DNA of 64,000 nt, taken from Umezawaea endophytica (GTDB taxonomy: Bacteria > Actinomycetota > Actinomycetes > Mycobacteriales > Pseudonocardiaceae). The DNA lies in the NCBI RefSeq assembly GCF_025061645.1, contig NZ_JANYMP010000009.1, forward strand, positions 124,831 to 188,830, written 5' to 3'. The notes beneath the pieces were generated by a model. It did not search any database and had not been told where the DNA came from. It saw only the letters and a list, made by a program, of their open reading frames with translations. Made by a program: the position numbers and the translations under genes. Shown here piece after piece: positions 7,729 through 17,064 of this stretch (positions are counted from its first letter, which is position 1; each line of letters opens with the position of its first letter).

Positions 7729-8727
7729 TCACGACACCGGGGTGAGCGTCGGGTTGCCCCACGCGAGTTCGGGCAGGTTCGCGGACCGCCCGCCCGCGGC
7801 GAGCACACCGGCCATCAGCGACGAGCGCACCACGTCCGCCCGGTACATCTCCAGCCGCACCCGCAGGACCCCCGTCACGTCGACGTCCACCAGGCCGGGC
7901 CTGCCGAGCGCGGCGCCCACCTCCGGTTCCGGCGACCCGTCGACGAACACCCGGAAGTAGCCGACCTGCTTCGCCTCTGTGGCGTCGTCCAGCACCCCGA
8001 CCACCGACGACAGCCTCCGGTACCGCCTGCCGAGGTCGAACTCCACGAACCCCTTGGCGTCGGAGGCGAACAACGACGGCCGCAGCACGACGCTGTCGCC
8101 GTAGTGCCGGTCGTCGATCTTCGCGCTGCCGTGCCGCAGGTCCGCGCTCCTGCCCAGCCACGGCAGGGAGGCGAGCAGCACCGCGCGGCGCTGCGGACCC
8201 ACCGCGTGGTGCGGGGACCCGATGAACTCGCCGCGTTCCGGGAGCGGGTACTGCCCGTGACCCGTGATCGCGGCGAGCAGCGGGGTGACGCCCGCGACGG
8301 TGAACTCCTCGATCTCGTACCGCGTGGTGGAGTGGGCGTGGAGGAACACCGGGATCTCGTCGACCGAACGCCCCGGCAGCACCACGGGCAGCACCCGCGC
8401 CGTCTCGCCGCGGAGGTTCTTGGTCAGGTTGTCCCTGATGATCGCCGACTCGAACTGCGCGCCCCGCCCCTCGTCCGGCGGCGCGGCGCCGTCGGCCCGG
8501 CGCTTGTACTCGGGCGACGCGATCACCAGGATGAAGTCCGCGTTGGTCAGGTGGTCGATCGCCCACGCCGACCAGTCCAGCCGACGGCTGTCGTACCACT
8601 GGTCCAGGTGCACGTCCAAGCCCACCTCGACCCGGAGGAACGTCGCGAACGCCCGCACCTGCTCCTTGTGCGCCAGGGTGTCGTGGGAGTAGGTGATGAA
8701 GACGCGCGGAGCTTCCCGGTCGCTCAT
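7729..8727 (-). CDS. SEFIR-domain protein with C-terminal NPCBM-like domain
   Basis: 332 residues. The N-terminal about 7-135 is a SEFIR domain of the TIR-like STIR group: VFITYSHD (9-16), a GLDVHLDQWY strand (36-45), DFILVIASPEYKRRAD (64-79) and FESAI with Glu93 in the region where TIR-type enzymes place their catalytic glutamate. The C-terminal about 195-300 resembles an NPCBM beta-sandwich (GFVEFDLGRRYRRLSSVVGV, YFRVFVDG, VDVDVTGVLRVRL). It has no signal peptide, so it is cytosolic. SEFIR proteins are known as anti-phage abortive-infection effectors acting on NAD+; that activity here is inferred. The ATG at 8727 overlaps the stop of the preceding gene (ATGA), giving coupled translation. 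An NLR-like gene follows 34 bp downstream. Confidence 0.85.
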   Translation of the reverse strand: MSDREAPRVFITYSHDTLAHKEQVRAFATFLRVEVGLDVHLDQWYDSRRLDWSAWAIDHLTNADFILVIASPEYKRRADGAAPPDEGRGAQFESAIIRDNLTKNLRGETARVLPVVLPGRSVDEIPVFLHAHSTTRYEIEEFTVAGVTPLLAAITGHGQYPLPERGEFIGSPHHAVGPQRRAVLLASLPWLGRSADLRHGSAKIDDRHYGDSVVLRPSLFASDAKGFVEFDLGRRYRRLSSVVGVLDDATEAKQVGYFRVFVDGSPEPEVGAALGRPGLVDVDVTGVLRVRLEMYRADVVRSSLMAGVLAAGGRSANLPELAWGNPTLTPVS

Positions 8728-9296
8728 GGGACTTCTCGGCGGACCGCGGCGAGCAGTCGGGCGGCGAGGTCCTCTGCCACGTCGTGGACGGTGGCGCGGA
8801 GCCTTTCGACGGCGAAGTCCTCCTCGGCGGTCGCGGTCGTCCACCCCTGCTCCTGCCCGGTTCCGGCGCGCACGAGGTCGAGCGGTTCGATCGCGACCAC
8901 CGGGGCCACCCGGTCCGGCACGGGCAGGTCCAGCGCGAGCAGCGCGGTCATCAGGTCCTCCAGCCGGTCCACCACGTCGTCCTCGACCGGCGCGGCGCCG
9001 CGCGGGAGCGCCGCCCACGCCGACCGCAGTCCGTTGCGCCGCAGGGCGATGCCGGACCTCGAGGAGAAGGCGGACGCGCTCTCGTCGGTGAAGTCGAGCG
9101 CCAGTGGTTCCTCCTCGGCGAACAGGCCGTGGTTCCGGCCGTGCGACGCGAGTTCGGTCGAGAGCGGTTCGAGCCGCCGGGCGGGCACCCTGCCGTGGAC
9201 GCCGACCGGGACCAGGCGCACCTCCAACGCCCGCACGGCCTCCTGGTCCGGCGCGCGGGGCGTGGACACCTCCGGTGTCCCGTCGGCTGAAACCAT
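8724..9296 (-). CDS. uncharacterised protein, first gene of SEFIR/NLR operon
   Basis: 190 residues from an ATG at 9296 with GAGGAG six bases upstream. A longer frame from 9332 is possible but has no ribosome site. I recognise no domain. The sequence is acidic and mixed alpha/beta with a central piece (GIALRRNGLRSAWAALP) followed by predicted helices rich in Leu/Ala/Val, and no membrane segment or Cys. Its stop codon overlaps the SEFIR start by four bases, so the two are translated in fixed ratio. It may be an adaptor, inhibitor or sensor for the SEFIR protein (inference). The MarR gene at 9378 lies 81 bp upstream on the same strand and could be co-transcribed. Confidence 0.75.
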   Translation of the reverse strand: MVSADGTPEVSTPRAPDQEAVRALEVRLVPVGVHGRVPARRLEPLSTELASHGRNHGLFAEEEPLALDFTDESASAFSSRSGIALRRNGLRSAWAALPRGAAPVEDDVVDRLEDLMTALLALDLPVPDRVAPVVAIEPLDLVRAGTGQEQGWTTATAEEDFAVERLRATVHDVAEDLAARLLAAVRREVP

Positions 9297-9377
9297 CCGC
9301 GGCTCCTCGGTGCCGGGTGCTGACGCGAACAAGGTACCTCGCGCCCACGGCCGATCCGAGCCGGGAAAACCCCGTGG

Positions 9378-10013
9378 TCACAGCATGTCCGGCTTCTGTC
9401 CTTGTTCTGTCGTTGTTCCGGCCGCCAACGGGCTGAGCCTGGTCCACAGCGCGGCGAGGCGGGTGATGTCCGGGGCCGGGATGCGGTCGATGAACTCGCG
9501 CCGGACGTCGCGGAACAGGATGTCCATGGCCTGCTCCACCTGCCGCTCGCCCTCCGGTGTCAGCCGGGCGTCCACGGCCTGGCGGCCCGGCACGGTGGAG
9601 CGCGCGACCAGGCCGCGGTCGGCCAGGCGGGTGACGATCCTGGTGACGGCGCTGGGTGTCACGACGCCGGAGAGCTGGTTCATCCGCAGCCGGTGGTCCG
9701 GCGCGGTCCAGAGCTGGTAAAGGACGTCGAACTCGGTGGTGGTCAGTTCGGCCTGCCGCTGGAGGTCCGCGTCGAGCAGGCGGACGAGGCGGGTCTGCAC
9801 CTCCAGCATCCCGCGCCACGCCAGCAGTTCCTGCGCGGTGAGGTGCGGGACCTCCTGTCCCGGGCAGGGGTCGAGCGGCGGCAGGGGTTTCGGTGTGGAC
9901 TTGGTCCGCGCGCGGTAGGCGCGCTGGCGGCAGGCGGCGGAGCAGTACCGCGACGGCCTGCCCGAAGTGGTCGGCAACGGGATTCGGCATGTCCTGCAAA
10001 GGCTTTCGTTCAC
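9378..10013 (-). CDS. MarR-family regulator with N-terminal zinc-finger-like segment
   Basis: 211 residues from GTG at 10013 (a TTG five codons earlier is also possible). Residues 1-35 hold a four-Cys cluster, CRTC then RYCSAACRQRAYRAR, resembling a treble-clef zinc finger. After a proline-rich linker comes a MarR winged-helix domain (about 60-195): LTTTEFDVLYQLW, LSGVVTPSAVTRIVTRLADRG, and a wing with VPGRQAVDARLTPEG. MarR proteins bind palindromes as dimers and are released by ligands. The fused Cys cluster could sense metal or redox state, or simply help DNA binding (inference). It is on the same strand as and directly upstream of the SEFIR operon, so it may control it. Confidence 0.85.
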   Translation of the reverse strand: MNESLCRTCRIPLPTTSGRPSRYCSAACRQRAYRARTKSTPKPLPPLDPCPGQEVPHLTAQELLAWRGMLEVQTRLVRLLDADLQRQAELTTTEFDVLYQLWTAPDHRLRMNQLSGVVTPSAVTRIVTRLADRGLVARSTVPGRQAVDARLTPEGERQVEQAMDILFRDVRREFIDRIPAPDITRLAALWTRLSPLAAGTTTEQGQKPDML

Positions 10014-10066
10014 GAGACCATCCCCCAATGGCAGTGCTGAACGTTGCGGGCCCAGGTTAGGTCACG

Positions 10067-10089
10067 ACCGTCCGGTCCTGGCGGACGGT
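10067..10089 (-). terminator. hairpin downstream of the small TPR gene
   Basis: ACCGTCCG at 10067-10074 and CGGACGGT at 10082-10089 form a perfect 8-bp stem with a 7-base loop, 49 bp past the stop of the gene at 10138-10338. There is no U-tract. Confidence 0.4.
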
Positions 10090-10137
10090 GGTCGGGACCG
10101 GACGCCGCCGCCGTCCCACGCGCGTTCCCCGTCGGGG

Positions 10138-10338
10138 TCAGCGCCCTCCGCCGGTGTAGTCCATGTCGTCGCGCACCCGGCGCAGGTTGTGCCGCGTGCC
10201 CCTGGTCAGCCCGTGGTCCGCTCCCAGCACGCGCTCCTCGTCCGCCAGCAGCTCCTGGAAAGCGCTCTCGTCGTCCCGGAGCTCCCTCTTCCGCCACGGT
10301 GAGCACGCGAGGTCGTGCCGGGTCGCCATGGTCTCCAC
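10138..10338 (-). CDS. 66-aa orphan TPR (kinesin-light-chain type) fragment
   Basis: A small frame from GTG at 10338, with GAGG seven bases upstream. Residues about 25-58 read like one and a half TPR_10/kinesin-light-chain repeats (FQELLADEERVLGADHGLTR then GTRHNLRRVRDDM). Such repeats normally come in long arrays in NB-ARC/TPR proteins, so this is either a decayed remnant of a larger TPR gene or a stand-alone mini-TPR. It lies next to the NB-ARC island, which fits the remnant view. No other domain is visible. Confidence 0.55.
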   Translation of the reverse strand: METMATRHDLACSPWRKRELRDDESAFQELLADEERVLGADHGLTRGTRHNLRRVRDDMDYTGGGR

Positions 10339-10458
10339 GTCTCACCTCGTTGGACGTCACGCACGGATGATCGTCCGCGCCGCCCCGAACGTGACCCACA
10401 GGAAACTGCCGGCTGCTTCGCAGACTCGTCACAGCGTGGTCCGTGACGATGCGTCCCC

Positions 10459-11624
10459 ATGAGAAGCGGTCGTCGGCGCCTGAGCCGGGTTTGGGTCATC
10501 AACGGGTTGCTGGTGGTGGTGCTGGTCGGTGGCGGTGTCGCCGGGTACCTCGTGTTCTTCGCCTCCGACAGCGGGGCCTCGTCCACCACGGCGGTGCGGA
10601 CGGCGGCGGTGTCGAGCCGGGACGTCTCGGAGGTCGTCACCGCGGCCGGGGCGGTGCAGAGCGGGTACTCGGCCGCGGCGTCGTTCTCCGGCACCGGCAC
10701 GGTCGCGTCGGTCGACGTGAAGGTCGGCGACGTCGTGACCAAGGGGCAGAAGCTGGCGTCGGTCGACACGGCGCAGGCGTCCTTGCAGGTCACCATCGCC
10801 CAGAACAACGTCAACCAGGCCTACCAGACCCTGGTGGACGCGCAGGCGAAGGGGACGAGCACCCCGCAGCAGCAGACCGCGCTCGACTCGGCGGTGCTCG
10901 CGCGGGACCAGGCGAACGAGGCGCTGGCCGCGACCACGTTGACCGCGCCCGGCGACGGCACGGTGACGTCGGTGTCCGGCAAGGTCGGCGACAAGGTGAG
11001 CGGCGGGAGTTCGGGAGCGGCGGCCACCACCACGACCGCGCCCACCGGGTTCGTCGTCGTCACCGACCTGAAGAACTTCGTGCTGCACGCCAACGTGGCC
11101 GAGAGCGACGTCAGCAAGCTGAAGGTCGACCAGGCCGCCACCGTCACGGTCAACGCGCTGCCGAGTCAACCCGTGCAGGCCAAGGTGACCGGTGTCGACC
11201 TGCTGCCCACGACGTCGAACAACGTGGTGCAGTACGGCGTCACGCTCGCGCTGACCGACCCGCCCGCCACCCTGAAGCCCGGCCAGTCGGCCAGCGTGGA
11301 GATCACCGTCGCGTCGGCGACCGGCGTGCTCGCCGTGCCGTCGGCCGCGCTGTCCACGATCGGCGCGGCGAACACCGTGACGGTCCTGGAGAACGGCGCG
11401 GAGTCCCGGAAGTCCGTCGAGGTCGGCGTGCGCGGCGACCAGTACGTGCAGATCACCTCCGGGCTGACCGCGAACGAGCAGGTCGTGCTGCCGCAGGTCG
11501 CCACGGGCACCCAGCAGCAGGGCGGCAACCGCGTGGGCACCGGCACCGGGTTCCCCGGCACGGGGACCGGCGTCGGCGGCGGCCGGGTCGGTGGCGGGAC
11601 CGGCACGGGCACCGGGCCCGGCCG

Positions 11625-11628
<4 letters not shown>
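10459..11628 (+). CDS. MacA-like periplasmic-adaptor/membrane-fusion subunit
   Basis: 389 residues. An N-terminal membrane anchor (about 11-35, VWVINGLLVVVLVGGGVAGY) is followed by a barrel-sandwich/HlyD lipoyl-like segment (GTVASVDVKVGDVVTKGQKLASVDT), a short helical hairpin (about 110-160) and beta-barrel and membrane-proximal domains. The C-terminus is a Gly/Thr-rich tail (TGTGFPGTGTGVGGG). In Gram-positives such adaptors associate with MacB-type ABC permeases that export peptides or antibiotics or act as envelope-stress mechanotransmitters. The stop overlaps the start of the ATPase gene (ATGA). It is the first gene of a six-gene operon. No clear ribosome site precedes the ATG. Confidence 0.88.
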
Positions 11629-12304
<676 letters not shown>

Positions 12305-12308
<4 letters not shown>

Positions 12309-13519
12309 GGCTCCTGGAGATCGGCCTGTTCGCGGTCCGCGGCGTCACGGCCAACAAGCTGCGGTCCACGCTGACCACGCTCGGCATTCTCATCGGCGTC
12401 GCGTCGGTGATCCTGCTGCTCGCGGTCGGCAACGGCGCGTCCACGGCGGTGCAGCAGAGCATCGCGGGGCTGGGCACCAACATCCTGACGATCTCGCCGC
12501 AGCGCGGCGGGGGCGGCAACCCGTCGGCGGCCAGTTCGTCGAAGCCGCTCACGGTCGCCGACGCGACCGCGCTGGCGGACCGGACCGAGGCGCCGGACGT
12601 GAAGTCCGCGTCGCCGGTCAGTTCGACGTCGGCCACCGCGAGCATCGGGGGGATCAGCTACAGCGTGCCGCAGTTCGTCGGGACCGACCCGGCGTACTTC
12701 GAGACCACGAACTCCGCCGTGGCGACCGGGAACCTGTTCACCGACGACGACGTCGCCCAGGGCCGCAAGGTCGTGGTGCTCGGCGCGACCGTGGCGACCC
12801 AGTTGTTCCCGGCGGCCGACCCGGTCGGCAACGCGGTGCTGGTCAACAACATCCCGTTCACCGTCATCGGGGTGCTGGCGACCAAGGGCTCCAGCGGGTC
12901 GCAGGACGGCGACGACCTCGCGGTGGCGCCGCTGACGACCGTGCAGAACTCGCTCACCGGGTACGGCGGCCTGTCGCAGATCGTCGTGCAGGCGACGTCC
13001 GCGGACGCGCTGCCCGCCGCGCAGGCGCAGGCGACCACGATCCTCAATGGCCGCCACCGGATCGGCATCGGCCAGACCGCGGACTACCGGATGCTGAGCC
13101 AGGAGCAGTTGCTCACCACGCGGACCGCGACCACCGACACGTTCACCGTGCTGCTCGCGTCCGTCGCGGCGATCTCGCTGCTCGTCGGCGGCATCGGCAT
13201 CACCAACATCATGCTGGTGACCGTCACCGAGCGGATCAGGGAGATCGGCATCCGCAAGGCCGTCGGCGCCCCGAAGTCCACCATCCTGGGCCAGTTCCTG
13301 GTCGAGGCCACCATGTTGAGCCTCTTCGGCGGCGCGCTGGGCGTCGCCGTCGGGGTGATCGGCAGCCAGTTCACCATCGCGGGCATCAAACCGGTGATCG
13401 TGCCGTCGTCGGTGCTGCTCGCCTTCGCGGTGTCCGCGCTCATCGGCCTGTTCTTCGGCAGCTACCCGGCGGGCAGGGCCGCCTCGCTGCGCCCGATCGA
13501 GGCGCTGCGCCATGAATGA
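12305..13519 (+). CDS. MacB/FtsX-family ABC permease
   Basis: 404 residues from GTG 12305, overlapping the ATPase stop. The architecture is one N-terminal TM helix (TLGILIGVASVILLLAVGNG), a large extracytoplasmic MacB_PCD domain (about 45-270) and three C-terminal TM helices of the FtsX domain (ITNIMLVTVTERIREIGIRKAVGA, with the conserved coupling segment, then two more helices). The end, PAGRAASLRPIEALRHE, is typical. With the adaptor and ATPase it forms a MacAB-like complex. The linked two-component system downstream implies induction by an envelope signal or peptide antibiotic (inference). Confidence 0.93.
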
Positions 13520-13532
13520 CGAGGGAGTAGAC

Positions 13533-14060
13533 GTGTCACGACCGAACGACCCGGAGCACGTGCTCGCGGAACCGCTGCCGGACCAGGACCTCGGCCTTGA
13601 CCGGCCCAAGACGGGCGTCAGCAAGGTGACGCTGGGTCTCGGCGTCGGGGTGCTCGTGCTCGCCGCGTTCGGCGGCGGCGTGTGGACGCACTCGGCGTTC
13701 GGGTCCACCACGACGTCCGCTTCCGCGCCCGCCGCGGGCCGCAACGGCGCGGGCGGTGGGTTCCGGGGCGGGGCAAACGGCCAGACCCCGCCCAGCGGTG
13801 TCCCCGGCAACCGGGCGGGCGGCTTCGGCCGCGGCACGGTCGGCACCGTCGACCACGTGGACGGCACGACGATCTACGTCAAGACCCAGGACGGCACGGT
13901 CGTCAAGGTGTCCACATCGGACACCACGGAGGTCGACGTGACCAAGAAGGGCGCCCTGGCGGATCTCGTGGCGGGCAGCCAGGTCGTCGTGCAGGGCACG
14001 GCGGGCGACGACGGGACGGTCGCCGCGCAGACGGTGACCCAGCGGCAGACCACTGGGTGA
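13533..14060 (+). CDS. membrane-anchored DUF5666-like protein
   Basis: 175 residues from GTG 13533, which has GAGGGAG five bases upstream. An ATG at 13512 overlapping the permease stop is the alternative. There is one TM segment near residue 38 (VTLGLGVGVLVLAAFGGGVW), a Gly/Asn-rich linker, then a small beta domain (GTVDHVDGTTIYVKTQDGTV, VVQGTAGDDGTVAAQTV) like DUF5666, an OB-like extracytoplasmic fold. It lies between the MacAB genes and their two-component system, so it may be an accessory sensor or envelope partner of the transporter. The exact role is unknown. Confidence 0.78.
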   Translation: MSRPNDPEHVLAEPLPDQDLGLDRPKTGVSKVTLGLGVGVLVLAAFGGGVWTHSAFGSTTTSASAPAAGRNGAGGGFRGGANGQTPPSGVPGNRAGGFGRGTVGTVDHVDGTTIYVKTQDGTVVKVSTSDTTEVDVTKKGALADLVAGSQVVVQGTAGDDGTVAAQTVTQRQTTG

Positions 14061-14075
14061 TGGGAGGATCGCGGG

Positions 14076-14783
14076 ATGGCGGAACGCACCGGTAGCGGCA
14101 GGCTGCTCGTCGTCGAGGACGAGTCGAGCATCCGCGAGCTGCTGGCCGCCAGCCTGCGGTTCGCCGGGTTCCACGTGGACACGGCGGCGACGGGGGCCGA
14201 GGCGCTGCGGCAGGTGGAGCGCGAGCGCCCGGACCTGGTGCTGCTGGACGTGATGCTGCCCGACCGCGACGGTTTCGAGGTCGTGCGGTGGTTGCGGGCG
14301 GCCGGGCAGGCCGTGCCCGTGCTCTTCCTGACCGCCCGCGACGCCGCCGACGACAAGGTCACCGGGCTGACCATCGGCGGCGACGACTACGTGACCAAGC
14401 CGTTCAGCCTGGAGGAGGTCATCGCCAGGGTGCACGCCGTGCTGCGGCGCACCCGGCCGGACCGGGAGGAGCGGCAGGGCGGGTGGCTGTCGTGCGCCGA
14501 CCTCGAACTCGACGTGGACGGCCACCAGGTGCGCAAGGCGGGCAGACCGGTCGAGCTGTCGCCGACGGAGTTCAAGCTGCTGCACTTCCTGCTGCGCAAC
14601 GCGGGCCGGGTGCTGTCCAAGGCGCAGATCCTGGACCAGGTGTGGCACTACGACTTCAACGGGGAGGCGAACGTGGTCGAGTCGTACATCTCCTACCTCC
14701 GCCGCAAGGTCGACGACGCGGAGCCCCGGCTCATCCACACGGTCCGGGGGTTCGGCTACGTGCTGCGCCGCCCGTCGGCGTGA
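14076..14783 (+). CDS. OmpR/PhoB-family response regulator
   Basis: 235 residues. Receiver domain 9-122: acidic pair E14 D15, phospho-acceptor D58 in LVLLDVMLPD, T/S in FLTARDA, K in VTKPFS. A C-terminal winged helix follows at about 135-230 (LSPTEFKLLHFLLRNAGRVLSKAQILDQVW, VVESYISYLRRKVD, IHTVRGFGYVL). Its stop overlaps the histidine kinase start by four bases. Located directly behind the MacAB operon, it probably activates that operon on envelope stress. I saw no obvious direct-repeat operator upstream of 10459. Confidence 0.95.
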   Translation: MAERTGSGRLLVVEDESSIRELLAASLRFAGFHVDTAATGAEALRQVERERPDLVLLDVMLPDRDGFEVVRWLRAAGQAVPVLFLTARDAADDKVTGLTIGGDDYVTKPFSLEEVIARVHAVLRRTRPDREERQGGWLSCADLELDVDGHQVRKAGRPVELSPTEFKLLHFLLRNAGRVLSKAQILDQVWHYDFNGEANVVESYISYLRRKVDDAEPRLIHTVRGFGYVLRRPSA

Positions 14784-16183
14784 TCCGCTCGGCCTTCGGG
14801 CGCCTGCCGCTGCGCGTGCACCTCGTGCTCGTCCTGGTCCTGCTCGCCGCCGTCGGCCTGCTGGGCACGTGGTTCATCGGCTCGAAGGTCATGGAGAGCT
14901 ACCTGCTCGGCCAGGTCGACGCCCGGCTGACCCGGATGAGCGCGCTGGCCGAACGCGGCGTCGGTCGCGGATTCGGCCAGGAGGTGGGGGTGCTGCGGCA
15001 GGCCGACGGCTCGTCCGCGGACCTCGCGCCGGTCACGGGCAAGCGCCCCGACCTGCCGCCGTTCGGGTCGGTCGCCGCGGGCGAGCACGTCACCGTCGGG
15101 TCGGTCGGCGACTCCGGCACCCGGTGGCGGGTGGTGGTCCGGCAGGTCGACGGCGCCGAGCTGGTCGTCGCCACCAGCCAGGTCGACGTGGACAACGCCG
15201 TCGACGACCTGCGCCGGACGTTCCTGCTGATCAGCATCGGCGCGCTGGTCCTGATGGCGGGCGCGGGGTACTGGCTGGTGCGCAGCAGCATGAGGCCGTT
15301 GGAGGAGGTCGAGGCGACGGCCGAGGTGATCGCGACCGGGGAGCTGTCCCTGCGCGTGCCGGTGCGCAGGCCGGGCAGCGAGGTCGGCAGGCTCGCCACG
15401 GCCCTCAACGCCATGCTCGGCCAGATCGAGCAGGCCTTCCACGCCCGCACGCGGTCCGAGGAGGCGGCGCGGAACTCGGAGCAGCGGATGCGCCAGTTCG
15501 TCGCCGACGCCAGCCACGAGCTGCGCACCCCGCTGACCTCGATCCGCGGCTACGCCGAGCTGTACCGGCAGGGCGCGGTGACGGCGCCGGAGGACGTGGC
15601 GGCCGTGCTGCGCCGCATCGAGGACCAGGCCGCGCGGATGGGCCTGCTGGTCGAGGACCTCCTGCTGCTGGCGAGGCTGGACCAGCAGCGGCCGCTGGAG
15701 CGCGTCCCCGTCGACCTGGCCGTGCTCGCGGTCGACGCGGTGCACGACGCCAAGGTGATCGCCCCGGAGCGGACCATCGCGCTGCGCCTCGACCTGCCGC
15801 CCGGCGGGGCGTCCGTGCTCGGCGATGAAACCCGGCTGCGCCAGGTGATCGCGAACCTGATCGGCAACGCGCTCACCCACACACCGGACACCGCGCCGGT
15901 GGAGGTGCGGTTGGGCACCACGCTCGTGGAGGGCGTTCCGGCGGCCCGGCTCGAGGTGGCCGACAGCGGTCCGGGGCTCACGGCCGAGCAGAAGGAGCGG
16001 ATCTTCGAGCGCTTCTACCGCGCCGACGCGGCCCGCAGCCGGGAGAACGGCGGTGCGGGCCTCGGCCTCGCGATCGTCTCCGCGCTCGTGGCCGCGCACG
16101 GCGGAAGGGTGGAGCTCGACACCGAACCGGGCCGGGGCGCGGTGTTCCGCGTGCTGTTCCCGGTGGTCGTCGAATCGCGCTGA
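14780..16183 (+). CDS. sensor histidine kinase
   Basis: 467 residues from GTG 14780 (GTGA overlap with the regulator). There is a TM helix at about 12-33 (HLVLVLVLLAAVGLLGTWFI), an extracytoplasmic sensor loop (about 34-145), a second TM (FLLISIGALVLMAGAGYWLV), a HAMP domain, a HisKA H-box (DASHELRTPLTSIRGYAELY) and a HATPase with N box (VIANLIGNALTHTP), G1 (DSGPGL) and G2 (GAGLGLAI). It is the cognate kinase of the regulator at 14076. The element at 16203-17064 is inserted 19 bp past its stop and leaves the gene intact. Confidence 0.95.
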   Translation: MIRSAFGRLPLRVHLVLVLVLLAAVGLLGTWFIGSKVMESYLLGQVDARLTRMSALAERGVGRGFGQEVGVLRQADGSSADLAPVTGKRPDLPPFGSVAAGEHVTVGSVGDSGTRWRVVVRQVDGAELVVATSQVDVDNAVDDLRRTFLLISIGALVLMAGAGYWLVRSSMRPLEEVEATAEVIATGELSLRVPVRRPGSEVGRLATALNAMLGQIEQAFHARTRSEEAARNSEQRMRQFVADASHELRTPLTSIRGYAELYRQGAVTAPEDVAAVLRRIEDQAARMGLLVEDLLLLARLDQQRPLERVPVDLAVLAVDAVHDAKVIAPERTIALRLDLPPGGASVLGDETRLRQVIANLIGNALTHTPDTAPVEVRLGTTLVEGVPAARLEVADSGPGLTAEQKERIFERFYRADAARSRENGGAGLGLAIVSALVAAHGGRVELDTEPGRGAVFRVLFPVVVESR

Positions 16184-16202
16184 ACCGAGTTCGTCGCACT
16201 TA

Positions 16203-17064
16203 GAGGCTGTCTCACGTGGGTCGATCGAGGCCGTTTGGCATGATCGTTGGTCGTGGATGACCTGTCGCAGCGCTTGGTGCCCGACGAGTTGTGGGCCTTG
16301 GTCGAGCCGTTGATTCCTGGGTTCACCGCCCGTCCTCAGGGTGGTGGCACCACACCGGTCGATGATCGGGCGGTGTTCACCGCGATCGTGTTCGTGCTGA
16401 CCAGCGGTTGTCAGTGGCGGTTGTTGCCGCCTTCGTTCGGGGTCACGGTGCCGACCGCGCACCGCCGCTTCACCGACTGGACCAAGGCCGGATTGTGGCG
16501 ACGGATGCACCGGGCGGTACTGGACGAACTCGGTACCCAAGGGTTGATCGACTGGTCCCGCGCGGTCCTGGACGGAGCGTCCGTCCGGGCGAAAAAAGGG
16601 GAACAATGACCGGCCGCAACCCCGTCGACCGCGGCAAGCCGGGTTCGAAGATCCACGTCCTGACCGACCGGCACGGCATCCCGCTGTCGGTCGCGGTGTC
16701 CGGCGCCAACACCCACGATTCCCAGGCACTCAAGCCGTTGGTGATGGCGATCCCCGCGATCCGGTCCCGGCGTGGCCGCCGCCGCAAGCCCGACAAGTTG
16801 CACGGGGACAAGGCCTACGAGAGCCGCAAGCTGCGCGAGTGGGTGCGTGACCGCGGCATCGGTGTCCGCATCGCCCGCAAGGGCATCGAGTCCAGCGAGA
16901 GGCTGGGCCGACACCGGTGGGTGGTCGAACGCACGATCGCCTGGACGTTCAACTACCGCCGATTGGCCATGCGATACGAACGGCATGGCGCCAACTTCTG
17001 CGCGTTTCTCACCCTGGCCGCAGCGTTGACCTGCTACAAGAAACTCCCCACGTGAGACAGCCTC
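16203..17064 (+). mobile_element. IS5-family insertion sequence, intact (862 bp)
   Basis: The ends are 18-bp perfect inverted repeats (16203-16220 and 17047-17064, starting GAGGCTGTCTCACG). They are flanked by a 3-bp target duplication TTA at 16200-16202 and 17065-17067. Inside is a transposase in two overlapping frames joined by an A6G4 slippery run. Perfect ends, a perfect duplication and an undamaged DDE reading frame suggest recent insertion and possible activity. Confidence 0.95.
16253..17055 (+). CDS. IS5-family DDE transposase made by programmed -1 frameshift
   Basis: The first frame (16253-16609, GTG start; TTG 16247 is also possible) carries the DUF4096-like N-terminus (LVPDELWALVEPLIP, GCQWRLLPPSFG). 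It stops after RAVLDGASVRAKKGEQ. The second frame continues with KPGSKIHVLTDRHGIPLS and ends YKKLPT at 17055. The A6G4 run at 16592-16601 sits where the two frames must meet, the classic slippery site giving a fused A-B product. Catalytic acids: D in VLDGAS, D in LHGDKAYES, E in RHRWVVERTIAW. The fused protein is about 267 residues, normal for the IS1647/IS427-like groups. Confidence 0.92.

Noticed and set aside
9402-10040. Plus-strand frame opposite the zinc-finger/MarR gene
   Set aside because: No ribosome site and no family; the minus-strand MarR is unmistakable.
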